A stretch of 17,814 nt of DNA from Dehalococcoidales bacterium (GTDB lineage: Bacteria; Chloroflexota; Dehalococcoidia; Dehalococcoidales; Fen-1064): NCBI GenBank assembly GCA_030667735.1, contig DAOUVG010000006.1:1-17814 (forward strand), in the 5' to 3' direction. The notes below the pieces were generated by a model. It was given only the letters and a program-made list of their open reading frames with translations, made no database searches and had not been told where the DNA came from. This document shows positions 1-6,025 of the stretch, piece by piece; within the stretch, counting starts at the first letter, position 1, and each line of letters starts with the position of its first letter. The translations under genes and the position numbers were made by a program.

Positions 1-190
1 CCCGGTCCGCCTCGGCGCGGGAAGTGCTTGCCGGACCGTCTCCCGGTCTTCTCCGGTCTACTTCCGTCTGGATTTCCTGCTCAGTGATTGCCAGGCCGGC
101 GGGACAACCATCAATGATAACGCCGACGCAGCGACCGTGGCTTTCCCCGAAGCTGGTGATAGTGAACCGCTTGCCAAGACTATTACCCAT
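1..190 (-). CDS. aroC: Chorismate synthase, N-terminal part (cut by window edge)
   Basis: Only the first 63 codons are present; the gene runs off the left edge of the window. The reverse-strand translation begins [19 protein letters not shown] and continues through [13 protein letters not shown] and RRRPGDG. The GESHG block with its catalytic-site histidine and the downstream RRRPG block are signatures of chorismate synthase. This enzyme makes chorismate from 5-enolpyruvylshikimate 3-phosphate using reduced FMN, the seventh and last step of the common aromatic pathway. The ATG (190-188) lies inside the end of aroA, an 8-nt overlap, so the gene is the last visible member of the aro operon and is probably translationally coupled to aroA. 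Identity is secure; the C-terminal part cannot be judged. Confidence 0.95.
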   Translation of the reverse strand, partial: MGNSLGKRFTITSFGESHGRCVGVIIDGCPAGLAITEQEIQTEVDRRRPGDGPASTSRAEADR

Positions 191-1445
191 CTGTCGTTAC
201 CTTACCACCGAGGACTCCGAGTTCTTGCCAGAACTGCGGGTACGTCTTGGAGACGCATTCCGCACCCTCAATCACGGTATTTCCGGCCACGGTGCCGAGC
301 AGCCCGAAAGCCATGGCAATCCGGTGGTCGTCCCTGCTATCGATGACGGCACCCCCCGGCTTTCCGCCGGTAATAGTCATCCGGTCTGCTTCCTCGGTGA
401 CACCGATACCCATTCTCTCCAAACCTTCCTTAACTGCGGTCACCCGGTCCGACTCCTTGATTCTTGCCCTCTCGATACCGGTGAGATGGCTGACGCCTTC
501 GGCAGTCGCTGCCAGCACCGCTACCGTCGGAAGGAGGTCAATGCAGTCGGACAGGTCGGCTGTGACTGCCCTGAGCTTCGACTTCCGCACGGTTATCGAG
601 TTCCCATTGACTATAACCGAAGCCCCCATTTCCTGCAAGAAGTCAAGGATAACTCTGTCGCCCTGAAGGCTTTCCCGGTTCAGGTCCAGGACCTCAACCT
701 CTCCGGCCAGTGCTCCCAGGGCCACCAGATAGGAGGCCGAAGACCAGTCCGCTTCCACGCGGTAGCTGGTGGGCCTGTACGACTGCCGGGCTACTTCAAA
801 CGCATCCAGCGCGTCCGAGAAGGCGACCGATACCCCGAACCACTGCATGCAGTCCAGCGTCATCAGCACGTAAGGCGCAGACTCCAGGGGACTCGTCAGG
901 CGGATAGTGGCGCCTTTCTGGAAGAAAGGCGTGGCCAGTAGCAGGGCGGAGACGAACTGGGAACTGATATCGCCCGGCAACTCAGTGTCACCGCCCCTCA
1001 GACCACCACCCCGGACAACCACCGGCGGTACTTCACCCTGACAGGAGCAGGTCACGTCCAGTTGCTTCAGGGCATCCACCAGGGGCAGCACCGGTCTGGT
1101 CGAGAGGGAGGGCCCGGCGGTGAGGCGGTGTCTTCCCGGCACCAGGGCGGAAATGGCGGTCATGAACCGCAGGGTGGTTGCCGATTCCCCGCAGAACAGG
1201 TCGCCGTCCGCCTGGTGGAAGCTGCCGCCGTGGACTTGCCAGAGGTCTTCCTGCTGGTTGACCCGGACGCCTATCTGGCCGAGAACCTTTATCGCCGCTT
1301 CGGTGTCATCCGAAGCCAGCGGCCGCACAACTTCACTATCGCCGCGGGCAAGGGCAGCGCACATCAGCCCCCGGATGGTGTAGCTCTTCGAGGGTGGGGC
1401 GGTTACCCTGCCGGATATATCGCTCTTAGAGATTGAAACATTCAT
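183..1445 (-). CDS. aroA: 5-enolpyruvylshikimate-3-phosphate synthase (EPSP synthase)
   Basis: Transfers the enolpyruvyl group of PEP to shikimate 3-phosphate, step six of the shikimate pathway. The 420-aa length is normal. Visible motifs: PPSKSYTIR near residues 17-25 (substrate-binding Lys19 and Arg25), [11 protein letters not shown] at 85-95, [11 protein letters not shown] at 232-242, DCIDLLPT at 300-307 (Asp303, the usual catalytic Asp), RIKESDR at 328-334 (Glu331), DDHRIAM at 372-378 and SKTYPQFW at 399-406. The PEP-site loop that reads NAGTAMR in E. coli is ESATTLR here, so the position of E. coli Gly96 is Ala89. An alanine there is the hallmark of class II, glyphosate-insensitive enzymes; this consequence is inferred. 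The start overlaps the end of aroK by 20 nt and the stop overlaps aroC by 8 nt. Confidence 0.96.
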   Translation of the reverse strand: MNVSISKSDISGRVTAPPSKSYTIRGLMCAALARGDSEVVRPLASDDTEAAIKVLGQIGVRVNQQEDLWQVHGGSFHQADGDLFCGESATTLRFMTAISALVPGRHRLTAGPSLSTRPVLPLVDALKQLDVTCSCQGEVPPVVVRGGGLRGGDTELPGDISSQFVSALLLATPFFQKGATIRLTSPLESAPYVLMTLDCMQWFGVSVAFSDALDAFEVARQSYRPTSYRVEADWSSASYLVALGALAGEVEVLDLNRESLQGDRVILDFLQEMGASVIVNGNSITVRKSKLRAVTADLSDCIDLLPTVAVLAATAEGVSHLTGIERARIKESDRVTAVKEGLERMGIGVTEEADRMTITGGKPGGAVIDSRDDHRIAMAFGLLGTVAGNTVIEGAECVSKTYPQFWQELGVLGGKVTTDG

Positions 1446-1956
1446 CTTCTTTCAACTGGCTGATTATTCTCTCGGCCACAGAATCAGTGCTCAGCCGTGA
1501 GGTACTGATTCTCAGGTCGGCGGCCCGCTCGTAGAACGGCCTCCGGAACCTCAGAAGCTCGCGGATACGCTCCGCCGGAGCAGGCACGTCGAGTAGAGGC
1601 CGCTCGGTATCATCAGCCGAGATCCTCTTCAGGATTGCCCCGGGCGACGCGGTCAGGTAGACGATTCGTGATGTTTCTCTCAATCGGTCTATGTTTATCA
1701 TATTGAGGACAATCCCGCCGCCGCAGGCGATGACCATGTCCATGCCCTTCGAGACTCTCCTGGTGGCCTCCATCTCCAGCTCACGGAAGGCAATCTCGCC
1801 GTCCTGCCGGAAGATATCCGGTATTGACTTGCCCGCCGTCTCCTCTATCACGTCGTCCAGTTCGACGAAGCGCCGACCGAGTCTTCCGGCGAGTACCTTC
1901 CCCACGGCAGATTTTCCGCTACCCATGAAACCTGTCAGGGCAATGTTACGTTTCAT
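1426..1956 (-). CDS. aroK: Shikimate kinase
   Basis: Phosphorylates shikimate with ATP to shikimate 3-phosphate, step five of the pathway. The 176 aa form a complete single-domain NMP-kinase-like protein. It has a Walker A GFMGSGKS at 9-16, a shikimate-binding Asp pair in ELDD (32-35), FREL with Arg58, the CGGG loop at 78-81, the lid DTERPLL with Arg119 and RFRRPFYERAADL at 137-148. The ATG at 1956 lies within the last codons of aroE (11-nt overlap), and its own end overlaps aroA by 20 nt, so expression is tied to the aro operon. Whether to call it aroK or aroL is convention only; there is one copy here. Confidence 0.95.
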   Translation of the reverse strand: MKRNIALTGFMGSGKSAVGKVLAGRLGRRFVELDDVIEETAGKSIPDIFRQDGEIAFRELEMEATRRVSKGMDMVIACGGGIVLNMINIDRLRETSRIVYLTASPGAILKRISADDTERPLLDVPAPAERIRELLRFRRPFYERAADLRISTSRLSTDSVAERIISQLKEDECFNL

Positions 1957-2824
1957 GCTTCTCCAGCAGCCTGATTGCCTCTCTCTTCATCAGGTCGACC
2001 GGTACCTGTACTCCGGTCCACTTCTCGAAAGCGAGTGCCCCCTGCCAGGCCAGCATGTCGATACCGGCGATTGTCTGTGCTCCGGCAGCCTCCGCCTCGC
2101 TCAGCAGACGGGTCTTTAGCGGGTTGTAGACGATATCGAAGACCACCAGGCCAGGCCGGAGCAGGTCGGCATCCACCGGCGTACGGTCGGTCTCAGGACT
2201 CATGCCGACACTGGTGGTGTTGACCAGGATATCCATGTTGGGCAGGACCCCGGCCAGGTTCTGTCGGTGCAATTCACCGGCCTTGGCTTCGTGCTCGGAA
2301 TGCCAACCGACCCTGGCGGCCAGTTCGTATGCCCAGTCCAGCTCTTCCACCCGGTTGAAGATGAAGAGTCGGGCACCACGTTCACCAAGTGCCAGGGATA
2401 CTGCCCTTGAAGCGCCGCCGGCTCCGAGGACAAGCACCCTCTTCCCCTGCGGGTCGACCCCCTTTTCCAGCAGGGCCTGCAGAAATCCGGAGGCGTCCGT
2501 GTTGTAGCCCTTGAGGACACCGTTATCGTTGATTATCGTGTTGACCGCACCGATTTTATCTGCCAGTGCATCGACCTCATCGAGAAAGTGGATGACGGCT
2601 ACTTTGTGGGGGATGGTAACGTTCAGCCCCCGGATATTCAGGGCGCGCATGCTTCTGATGGCCTCGCCCAGTTCTTCACTGCGGACCCTGAAAGCCGTAT
2701 AGACGTAGTCCAGACCGGTCTCACGGAAGGCGGCATTGTGCATTACCGGCGACATGGTATGCTCTATCGGGTCACCGATAACGCCGCAAAGCTGTGTTGT
2801 TCCGGATATTCCTGGGTCGCTCAT
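1946..2824 (-). CDS. aroE: Shikimate 5-dehydrogenase (NADP-dependent)
   Basis: Reduces 3-dehydroshikimate to shikimate, step four. At 292 aa it is slightly longer than the typical 270-290, with a short N-terminal extension before GVIGDPIEHTMSPVMHNAAF (14-33), the substrate-binding block. Other motifs: NVTIPHK (68-74, catalytic Lys74), GAVNTI (92-97), GYNTDASGF (106-114, catalytic Asp110), nucleotide-binding VLGAGGASRA (132-141), NTTSVGMSP (202-210) and DMLAWQGALAFEKWTG near the C-terminus. In the substrate motif usually written SxSP, the first Ser is Thr here (HTMSP), a mild variation. The start and the aroD stop share ATGA (2821-2824), the standard signature of translational coupling. Confidence 0.95.
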   Translation of the reverse strand: MSDPGISGTTQLCGVIGDPIEHTMSPVMHNAAFRETGLDYVYTAFRVRSEELGEAIRSMRALNIRGLNVTIPHKVAVIHFLDEVDALADKIGAVNTIINDNGVLKGYNTDASGFLQALLEKGVDPQGKRVLVLGAGGASRAVSLALGERGARLFIFNRVEELDWAYELAARVGWHSEHEAKAGELHRQNLAGVLPNMDILVNTTSVGMSPETDRTPVDADLLRPGLVVFDIVYNPLKTRLLSEAEAAGAQTIAGIDMLAWQGALAFEKWTGVQVPVDLMKREAIRLLEKHET

Positions 2825-3477
2825 TCCGCCACCATATCGTAGATTGCTCGCAGCTCGTTGACAGTTATCTGCCCCGGGGCTGATTCCTTGCCCTCGGCCA
2901 GGGACGCATAGGTGAAGTCGCCGCCAACCAGGGGACAGAGAACACGGCTGGTAGTGCCCAGAGGACCCATGGCAAAGGCAACCACTCCGGCCTCGGGGAA
3001 CTCGGGGATGAGCCGTAGAACACTGGTGTTGTCCTCAAAGCTGCGGGCAGTGGTGACCACCTTGCAGATATCAGCCCCGGCCTTTATTTGTTGCTGCACT
3101 ATCTGCTTCATAGCATCAAAGGAGGGAGTTTTCTCCAGGTTATGGTAGGAGAGCAGGCACTTCTTACGCCGCCTGATCAGCTTCACGATGTTAGCCAGGT
3201 TCTTTGTTCTCAACTCAATATCGACCATCTCCGCTCCAAGGTCTATTGCCTGGAGGAGTCTTTCGATTCTCCTGGCCTCGTTCTCCTGCCAGAGACCGCC
3301 CTCGGCGGCACTCCGGTTGCAGGCTATCCAGGGTTTCGTAATCTGCCGGGCAACCTCCTGCCAGTCGTCGCCAATAAGGTCGATGCGAACCTCGAACAGG
3401 TCGACCCGGGACTCGACCCGTCGCACTGCCTTGAGGTCGGTATTCGTGATAGAGGCGCAGATTCTGGGTGTCTTCAT
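2821..3477 (-). CDS. aroD: Type I 3-dehydroquinate dehydratase (Schiff-base class)
   Basis: Dehydrates 3-dehydroquinate to 3-dehydroshikimate, step three. The 218 aa match the short bacterial/archaeal type I family, an (alpha/beta)8 barrel. Motifs: FEVRIDLI (28-35), DIELRTKN (86-93), LLSYHNLEKTPSF (108-120, catalytic His112), ADICKVVT (135-142, Schiff-base Lys139), MGPLGTTSRVL (170-180, Arg178), GGDFTYASL and ESAPGQ (Gln203). The type II family (aroQ) is excluded because its sequence is unrelated. The start and the aroB stop share ATGA (3474-3477), and the same arrangement joins it to aroE. Confidence 0.95.
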   Translation of the reverse strand: MKTPRICASITNTDLKAVRRVESRVDLFEVRIDLIGDDWQEVARQITKPWIACNRSAAEGGLWQENEARRIERLLQAIDLGAEMVDIELRTKNLANIVKLIRRRKKCLLSYHNLEKTPSFDAMKQIVQQQIKAGADICKVVTTARSFEDNTSVLRLIPEFPEAGVVAFAMGPLGTTSRVLCPLVGGDFTYASLAEGKESAPGQITVNELRAIYDMVAE

Positions 3478-4553
3478 TGCCGGCCTGCCAGGGCTTCCTC
3501 CACCAGGGAAGGGCTGACTTCGTCGGTGACGAACACGTCCCCGATATCGCGGAGCAGGGCAAACCGTATCCTGCCGTCGACAATCTTCTTGTCGTGCTGC
3601 ATTGTTTCGATTAGCTGCCTGACTTCAACGTGTGGGACTTCTGTCGGCAGTCCGGCTCTCTTGATAAGATTGCTCAGCCTGGTAACAGCCGCACTGTCCA
3701 GAAAACCCATCCGGTTCGAGATTCTGGCGGCAGCCAGCATCCCGATGGCAACCGCCTGACCGTGCTCTATCCCGAAATCGGAGACTGTTTCGATGGCATG
3801 TCCTATCGTGTGGCCGTAGTTAAGGATATTGCGCAGTCCCAGGTCCCGCTCGTCCTGCTCAATCACCTCGGCCTTGATTTGTGCAGAGCGGGCAATGGTT
3901 GCCTCCAGTGTCCCGTCATCAAAGTCCAGTATCCGGTCCAGGTTGTCCTCCAGGTATGTGAAAAATTCCGCGTCTCTTATTGCGGCGTGCTTGATGACCT
4001 CGGCAAGGCCGTCACTGAGCAATTTGAGGGGCAAGCTCTTCAGCGTGGAAGTGTCCGAGACCGTCAATCTCGGTTGATAGAAAGCCCCGATCTTATTCTT
4101 CAGCCGGCCATGGTCTACGCCGGTCTTGCCGCCAAGACTGCTATCAGCCTGGGCAAGAAGGGTCGTCGGCAGGTGCACCAGGGGCACACCACGCAGGTAG
4201 GTAGCGGCGACAAACCCGGCCACGTCTCCGATGACACCACCACCCAGGGCCAGAATAGGCGTCATCCGCTCCGCGAAGGAGTCGGTCAATTCCTGACAGA
4301 GCCTGCCGGCGGTCTCCAGGGATTTCTCACCCTCTCCCTCCGGGCCTGCCAGTACAGTCACATTGAAGCCGGCCGCAGACAGGCTATGTACCAGCGTATC
4401 GCCGTGCAACCTCCTGACCGTAGAGTCGGTGATGACTACCAGCCTGTCCCCGAAGCCAAGCTCCTTCAGCCAGTCCCCGGTCCTGGCGAGCAGTCCGGGG
4501 CCGATATGGATATCGTAGCCGGTGGTTTCCAGCCTTACCCTGACCGTTTTCAT
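3474..4553 (-). CDS. aroB: 3-dehydroquinate synthase
   Basis: Converts DAHP to 3-dehydroquinate using NAD+ and a divalent metal, step two. The 359 aa are full length. Motifs: GEGEKSLET (73-81), the NAD-binding LALGGGVIGDVAGFVAATYLRG (starting at 101), VHLPTTLLAQADSSLGGKTG (starting at 126), KNKIGAFYQP (152-161), and likely metal ligands Glu185 in GLAEVIKH, His248 in NYGHTIGHAIE and His264 in EHGQAVAIGM. It begins 10 nt after the aroF stop; an AGGTG-like ribosome site sits in the aroF stop region. It overlaps aroD by 4 nt. Confidence 0.96.
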   Translation of the reverse strand: MKTVRVRLETTGYDIHIGPGLLARTGDWLKELGFGDRLVVITDSTVRRLHGDTLVHSLSAAGFNVTVLAGPEGEGEKSLETAGRLCQELTDSFAERMTPILALGGGVIGDVAGFVAATYLRGVPLVHLPTTLLAQADSSLGGKTGVDHGRLKNKIGAFYQPRLTVSDTSTLKSLPLKLLSDGLAEVIKHAAIRDAEFFTYLEDNLDRILDFDDGTLEATIARSAQIKAEVIEQDERDLGLRNILNYGHTIGHAIETVSDFGIEHGQAVAIGMLAAARISNRMGFLDSAAVTRLSNLIKRAGLPTEVPHVEVRQLIETMQHDKKIVDGRIRFALLRDIGDVFVTDEVSPSLVEEALAGRQ

Positions 4554-4563
4554 CCCACGTCAC

Positions 4564-5631
4564 CTAGTCCCGGTTCTTCCTGTATTTAACCGCTTCATGA
4601 ACCCCGCGGCAGGCAATGATGACTTCCTCAAGTTCATCGGGCGTTATCTGCTGCTGGCCATCGACCAGAGCCTCCACCGGGTTATAGTGTACCTCAATTA
4701 TCAACCCGCATGCACCGGCAGCAATGCTGGCGCAGCTAAGGTCGAAAATGAGGTCACGCCGTCCGGCCGCATGACTGGGGTCGACCATTATCGGCAGGTA
4801 GGTCTCCCTGCGTATGGCCGGTACTGCAGTCACGTCAAGGGTATATCTGGAGTAGCTCTTGCCCTTACCCAGAGGCAGTATTCCCCTTTCACACAGTATG
4901 ATATCCTTGTTTTCCTCGGCCACCATGTACTCGGCAAAGGAGAGAAACTCTTCGATACCGGCTCCGAAGTGTCTCTTGTAAAGGATGGGTTTCTGCTTCC
5001 GTGCGACTTTGGTAATCAGGTCCTGGTCGTACATGTTCCTGGCCCCTATCTGCATCAGGTCCACGTACTCTGCAATCAGGTCGACCTGTCCTTCACCACG
5101 GATTTCAGTCACCACGGGCATCTCGAAGGTATCCCCGGCTTCACGCAGCCATCCCAGAGCCTGCTGTGCACCTTCTTCACCGTTGGCACCGAGCCCCTGG
5201 AAGGAGTGCACCGAACTCCGCGGCTTGAAGACACCGCCTCTGAGGATATGAGCCCCGGCTTTCTTCACACCCTCGGCAATCCGGAAGAGCTGCTCCTTGC
5301 TCTCCACAGCGCAGGGCCCGGCGATGAATACCGGTTCACCCCCCCCGATTTCGACGTCACCCACCTTGATGACCCGGTTCTCGATATCCGGTCCGGACAT
5401 ACCGGCGTACTCACGGCTGATTAGCTTGTAGGGTGTTTCCACCATGAATGCCTCCTTGACTCCGGGTAGAATGGCAAAGTGGGAAAATGGTATCTTGTGC
5501 TCATCTCCCACCAACCCGATTACGGTCCTGTAGGCCCCTATGGAGACGTCCGCTCTCAGCCCGTACTTCTTGATTTCTTTCACTACGTTGGCGACCTCTT
5601 CTTTGGTGGCTTCGCTCTTCATGATAATCAT
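4564..5631 (-). CDS. aroF: 3-deoxy-7-phosphoheptulonate (DAHP) synthase, type I-beta with N-terminal ferredoxin-like domain
   Basis: Condenses PEP with erythrose 4-phosphate, the committed first step of aromatic biosynthesis. Residues 1-70 form the small ferredoxin-like domain that carries feedback regulation in some relatives (starts MIIMKSEAT; ADVSIGAYRTVIGLVGD). The catalytic barrel follows with FIAGPCAVES (102-111, metal ligand Cys107), LRGGVFKPRSSVHSFQG (130-146), QIGARNM (194-200), LYKRHFGAGIEEFL (217-230), VDPSHAAGRR (283-292, His287), IIEVHYNP (311-318, Glu313) and VDG (Asp324). The metal ligands are intact, but the blocks usually reading RTSPYSFQG and KRGMSATIEE differ, so this is a divergent branch. 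The first ATG is chosen because GGAGGG lies 5 nt upstream and MII fits the family N-terminus. It is the first gene of the aro operon, behind an attenuator-like leader. Confidence 0.95.
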   Translation of the reverse strand: MIIMKSEATKEEVANVVKEIKKYGLRADVSIGAYRTVIGLVGDEHKIPFSHFAILPGVKEAFMVETPYKLISREYAGMSGPDIENRVIKVGDVEIGGGEPVFIAGPCAVESKEQLFRIAEGVKKAGAHILRGGVFKPRSSVHSFQGLGANGEEGAQQALGWLREAGDTFEMPVVTEIRGEGQVDLIAEYVDLMQIGARNMYDQDLITKVARKQKPILYKRHFGAGIEEFLSFAEYMVAEENKDIILCERGILPLGKGKSYSRYTLDVTAVPAIRRETYLPIMVDPSHAAGRRDLIFDLSCASIAAGACGLIIEVHYNPVEALVDGQQQITPDELEEVIIACRGVHEAVKYRKNRD

Positions 5632-5669
5632 CGGTGCCCTCCACTGCCGGCGTTGCTGTCTATAATCCC

Positions 5670-5702
5670 AAAAAAAAGAACCCTCTGCTTGAGAGGGTTC
5701 TT
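5670..5702 (-). terminator. Intrinsic terminator in the aroF leader (attenuator hairpin)
   Basis: Read on the minus strand, AAGAACCCTCT (5702-5692) pairs perfectly with AGAGGGTTCTT (5686-5676) around a 5-nt loop, and the 3' arm runs into eight T residues (5677-5670). It lies between the aroF promoter and the aroF start, 38 nt before the ATG, so its only sensible role is premature termination of the aro operon transcript. On the plus strand the hairpin is not followed by a T run, so it is directional. Confidence 0.93.
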
Positions 5703-5766
5703 CTGAGCTTTCCCAGGGTCCGGACCTATCGCATTACACGTCCGGCCGTACCAACACCTCCCAAGC
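5687..5766 (-). promoter_or_regulatory. Antiterminator pairing competing with the aroF terminator
   Basis: On the minus strand, GCTTGGGAGGTGTT (5766-5753) can pair with AACCCTCTCAAGC (5699-5687): 13 pairs, one G-T pair and one bulged T (5756). The 3' segment includes most of the terminator's 5' arm plus its loop, so the two structures exclude each other. The 5' segment is codons 24-28 of the leader peptide, downstream of the aromatic codons. Ribosomes stalled there would leave it free, while ribosomes moving on would disrupt it. A 5-bp GC hairpin (5779-5765) overlaps its edge, and CCGGAC/GTCCGG (5745-5740/5725-5720) can fold within its loop. The pairing is visible; the switch is inferred. Confidence 0.75.
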
Positions 5767-5835
5767 GCACCCGGTGCGCACTGGAAATGCGTAGTACCAA
5801 TAATACAGTCCTTGAGAAGTGATTGTGTCTCGCAT
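5734..5835 (-). CDS. Aromatic leader peptide of the aro operon (33 aa, LYYWYYAF)
   Basis: A 33-codon frame on the minus strand runs ATG (5835-5833) to TAA (5736-5734). Codons 10-17 read Leu-Tyr-Tyr-Trp-Tyr-Tyr-Ala-Phe (Tyr/Phe run 5805-5785), and another Trp is at codon 25. Such a cluster of all three aromatic residues ahead of a terminator and a DAHP synthase gene is the classic signature of an attenuation leader peptide (compare trpL and the pheA leader). It would sense charged tRNA-Tyr, tRNA-Trp and tRNA-Phe by ribosome stalling. No Shine-Dalgarno precedes the ATG. The promoter places the transcription start at or within a base or two of its A, so it may be translated as a leaderless message. 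A GTG further upstream in frame is not favoured because it lies inside the promoter. Confidence 0.85.
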   Translation of the reverse strand: MRDTITSQGLYYWYYAFPVRTGCAWEVLVRPDV

Positions 5836-5841
5836 ATCCGG

Positions 5842-5871
5842 ACTGTAGCACACGGGGGTCTGCCCTGTCAA
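5842..5871 (-). promoter_or_regulatory. Sigma-70-type promoter of the aro operon
   Basis: On the minus strand, a perfect -35 TTGACA (5871-5866) is followed after 18 nt by TACAGT (5847-5842), four of six consensus bases. The expected start point is about 5835, which coincides with the ATG of the leader peptide. It drives the leader, attenuator and aroF-B-D-E-K-A-C. Confidence 0.7.
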
Positions 5872-5886
5872 TATACCTGCAGACCC
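5856..5886. promoter_or_regulatory. Inverted repeat spanning the aroF -35 box (possible operator)
   Basis: GGGTCTGC (5856-5863) and GCAGACCC (5879-5886) are perfect 8-bp inverted repeats separated by 15 nt. The aroF -35 hexamer (5866-5871) lies between the arms, where a bound dimeric regulator would block polymerase. It sits in the shared divergent control region of aroF and thrS, upstream of the thrS promoter, so it is not in either mature transcript as a hairpin. A second short hairpin, GGCC-GAAA-GGCC, follows directly at 5888-5899. The regulator is unknown. Confidence 0.45.
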
Positions 5887-5927
5887 TGGCCGAAAGGCCG
5901 CGGGTGGTACTATCCGGTCTGCGCCAA

Positions 5928-5956
5928 TTGCACAGTGAGCTTGCGACTGGTATAAT
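5928..5956 (+). promoter_or_regulatory. Promoter of thrS
   Basis: TTGCAC (5928-5933), 17-nt spacer, perfect TATAAT (5951-5956), with an extended -10 TG one base upstream (TGGTATAAT). The expected start is about 5963. This leaves about 60 nt of leader before the chosen thrS ATG and makes a GTG start at 5965 improbable for the full-length frame. It is divergent from the aroF promoter, with about 80 nt between the two -10 boxes' neighbourhoods. Confidence 0.75.
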
Positions 5957-6004
5957 TAAGTGTTGTGCCTTTCGTCTCCGGCCAGGGCGGGAGGTTTTCT
6001 TTTC

Positions 6005-6025
6005 ATGCATGGAGAACCCAACTAA
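6005..6025 (+). CDS. Possible 6-codon mini-ORF coupled to thrS
   Basis: A strong Shine-Dalgarno GGGAGG (5989-5994) lies 10 nt before ATG 6005, which opens the frame MHGEPN and stops at TAA 6023-6025. This overlaps the thrS ATG as TAATG. The same GGGAGG is 30 nt from the thrS ATG, too far to serve it directly. Reinitiation after the mini-ORF is therefore a possible way to load ribosomes on thrS. It could equally be a chance frame, since GGAG at 6011-6014 can serve thrS itself. Confidence 0.25.
   Translation: MHGEPN

Noticed and set aside
24..941. Long open frame of 305 codons on the plus strand
   Set aside because: It is the antisense shadow of aroC and aroA, whose proteins are fully recognisable; the shadow translation has no recognisable motif.
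5902..5910. GGGTGGTAC on the plus strand upstream of thrS, matching the core of the T-box motif
   Set aside because: It lies upstream of a good thrS promoter (5928-5956), the match stops after nine bases, and no terminator follows before thrS; a chance match is more likely.
5726..6010. 94-codon minus-strand frame across the aroF-thrS control region
   Set aside because: It crosses both promoters and the leader in a different frame from the aromatic leader peptide, with low-complexity Arg-rich sequence and no ribosome site.
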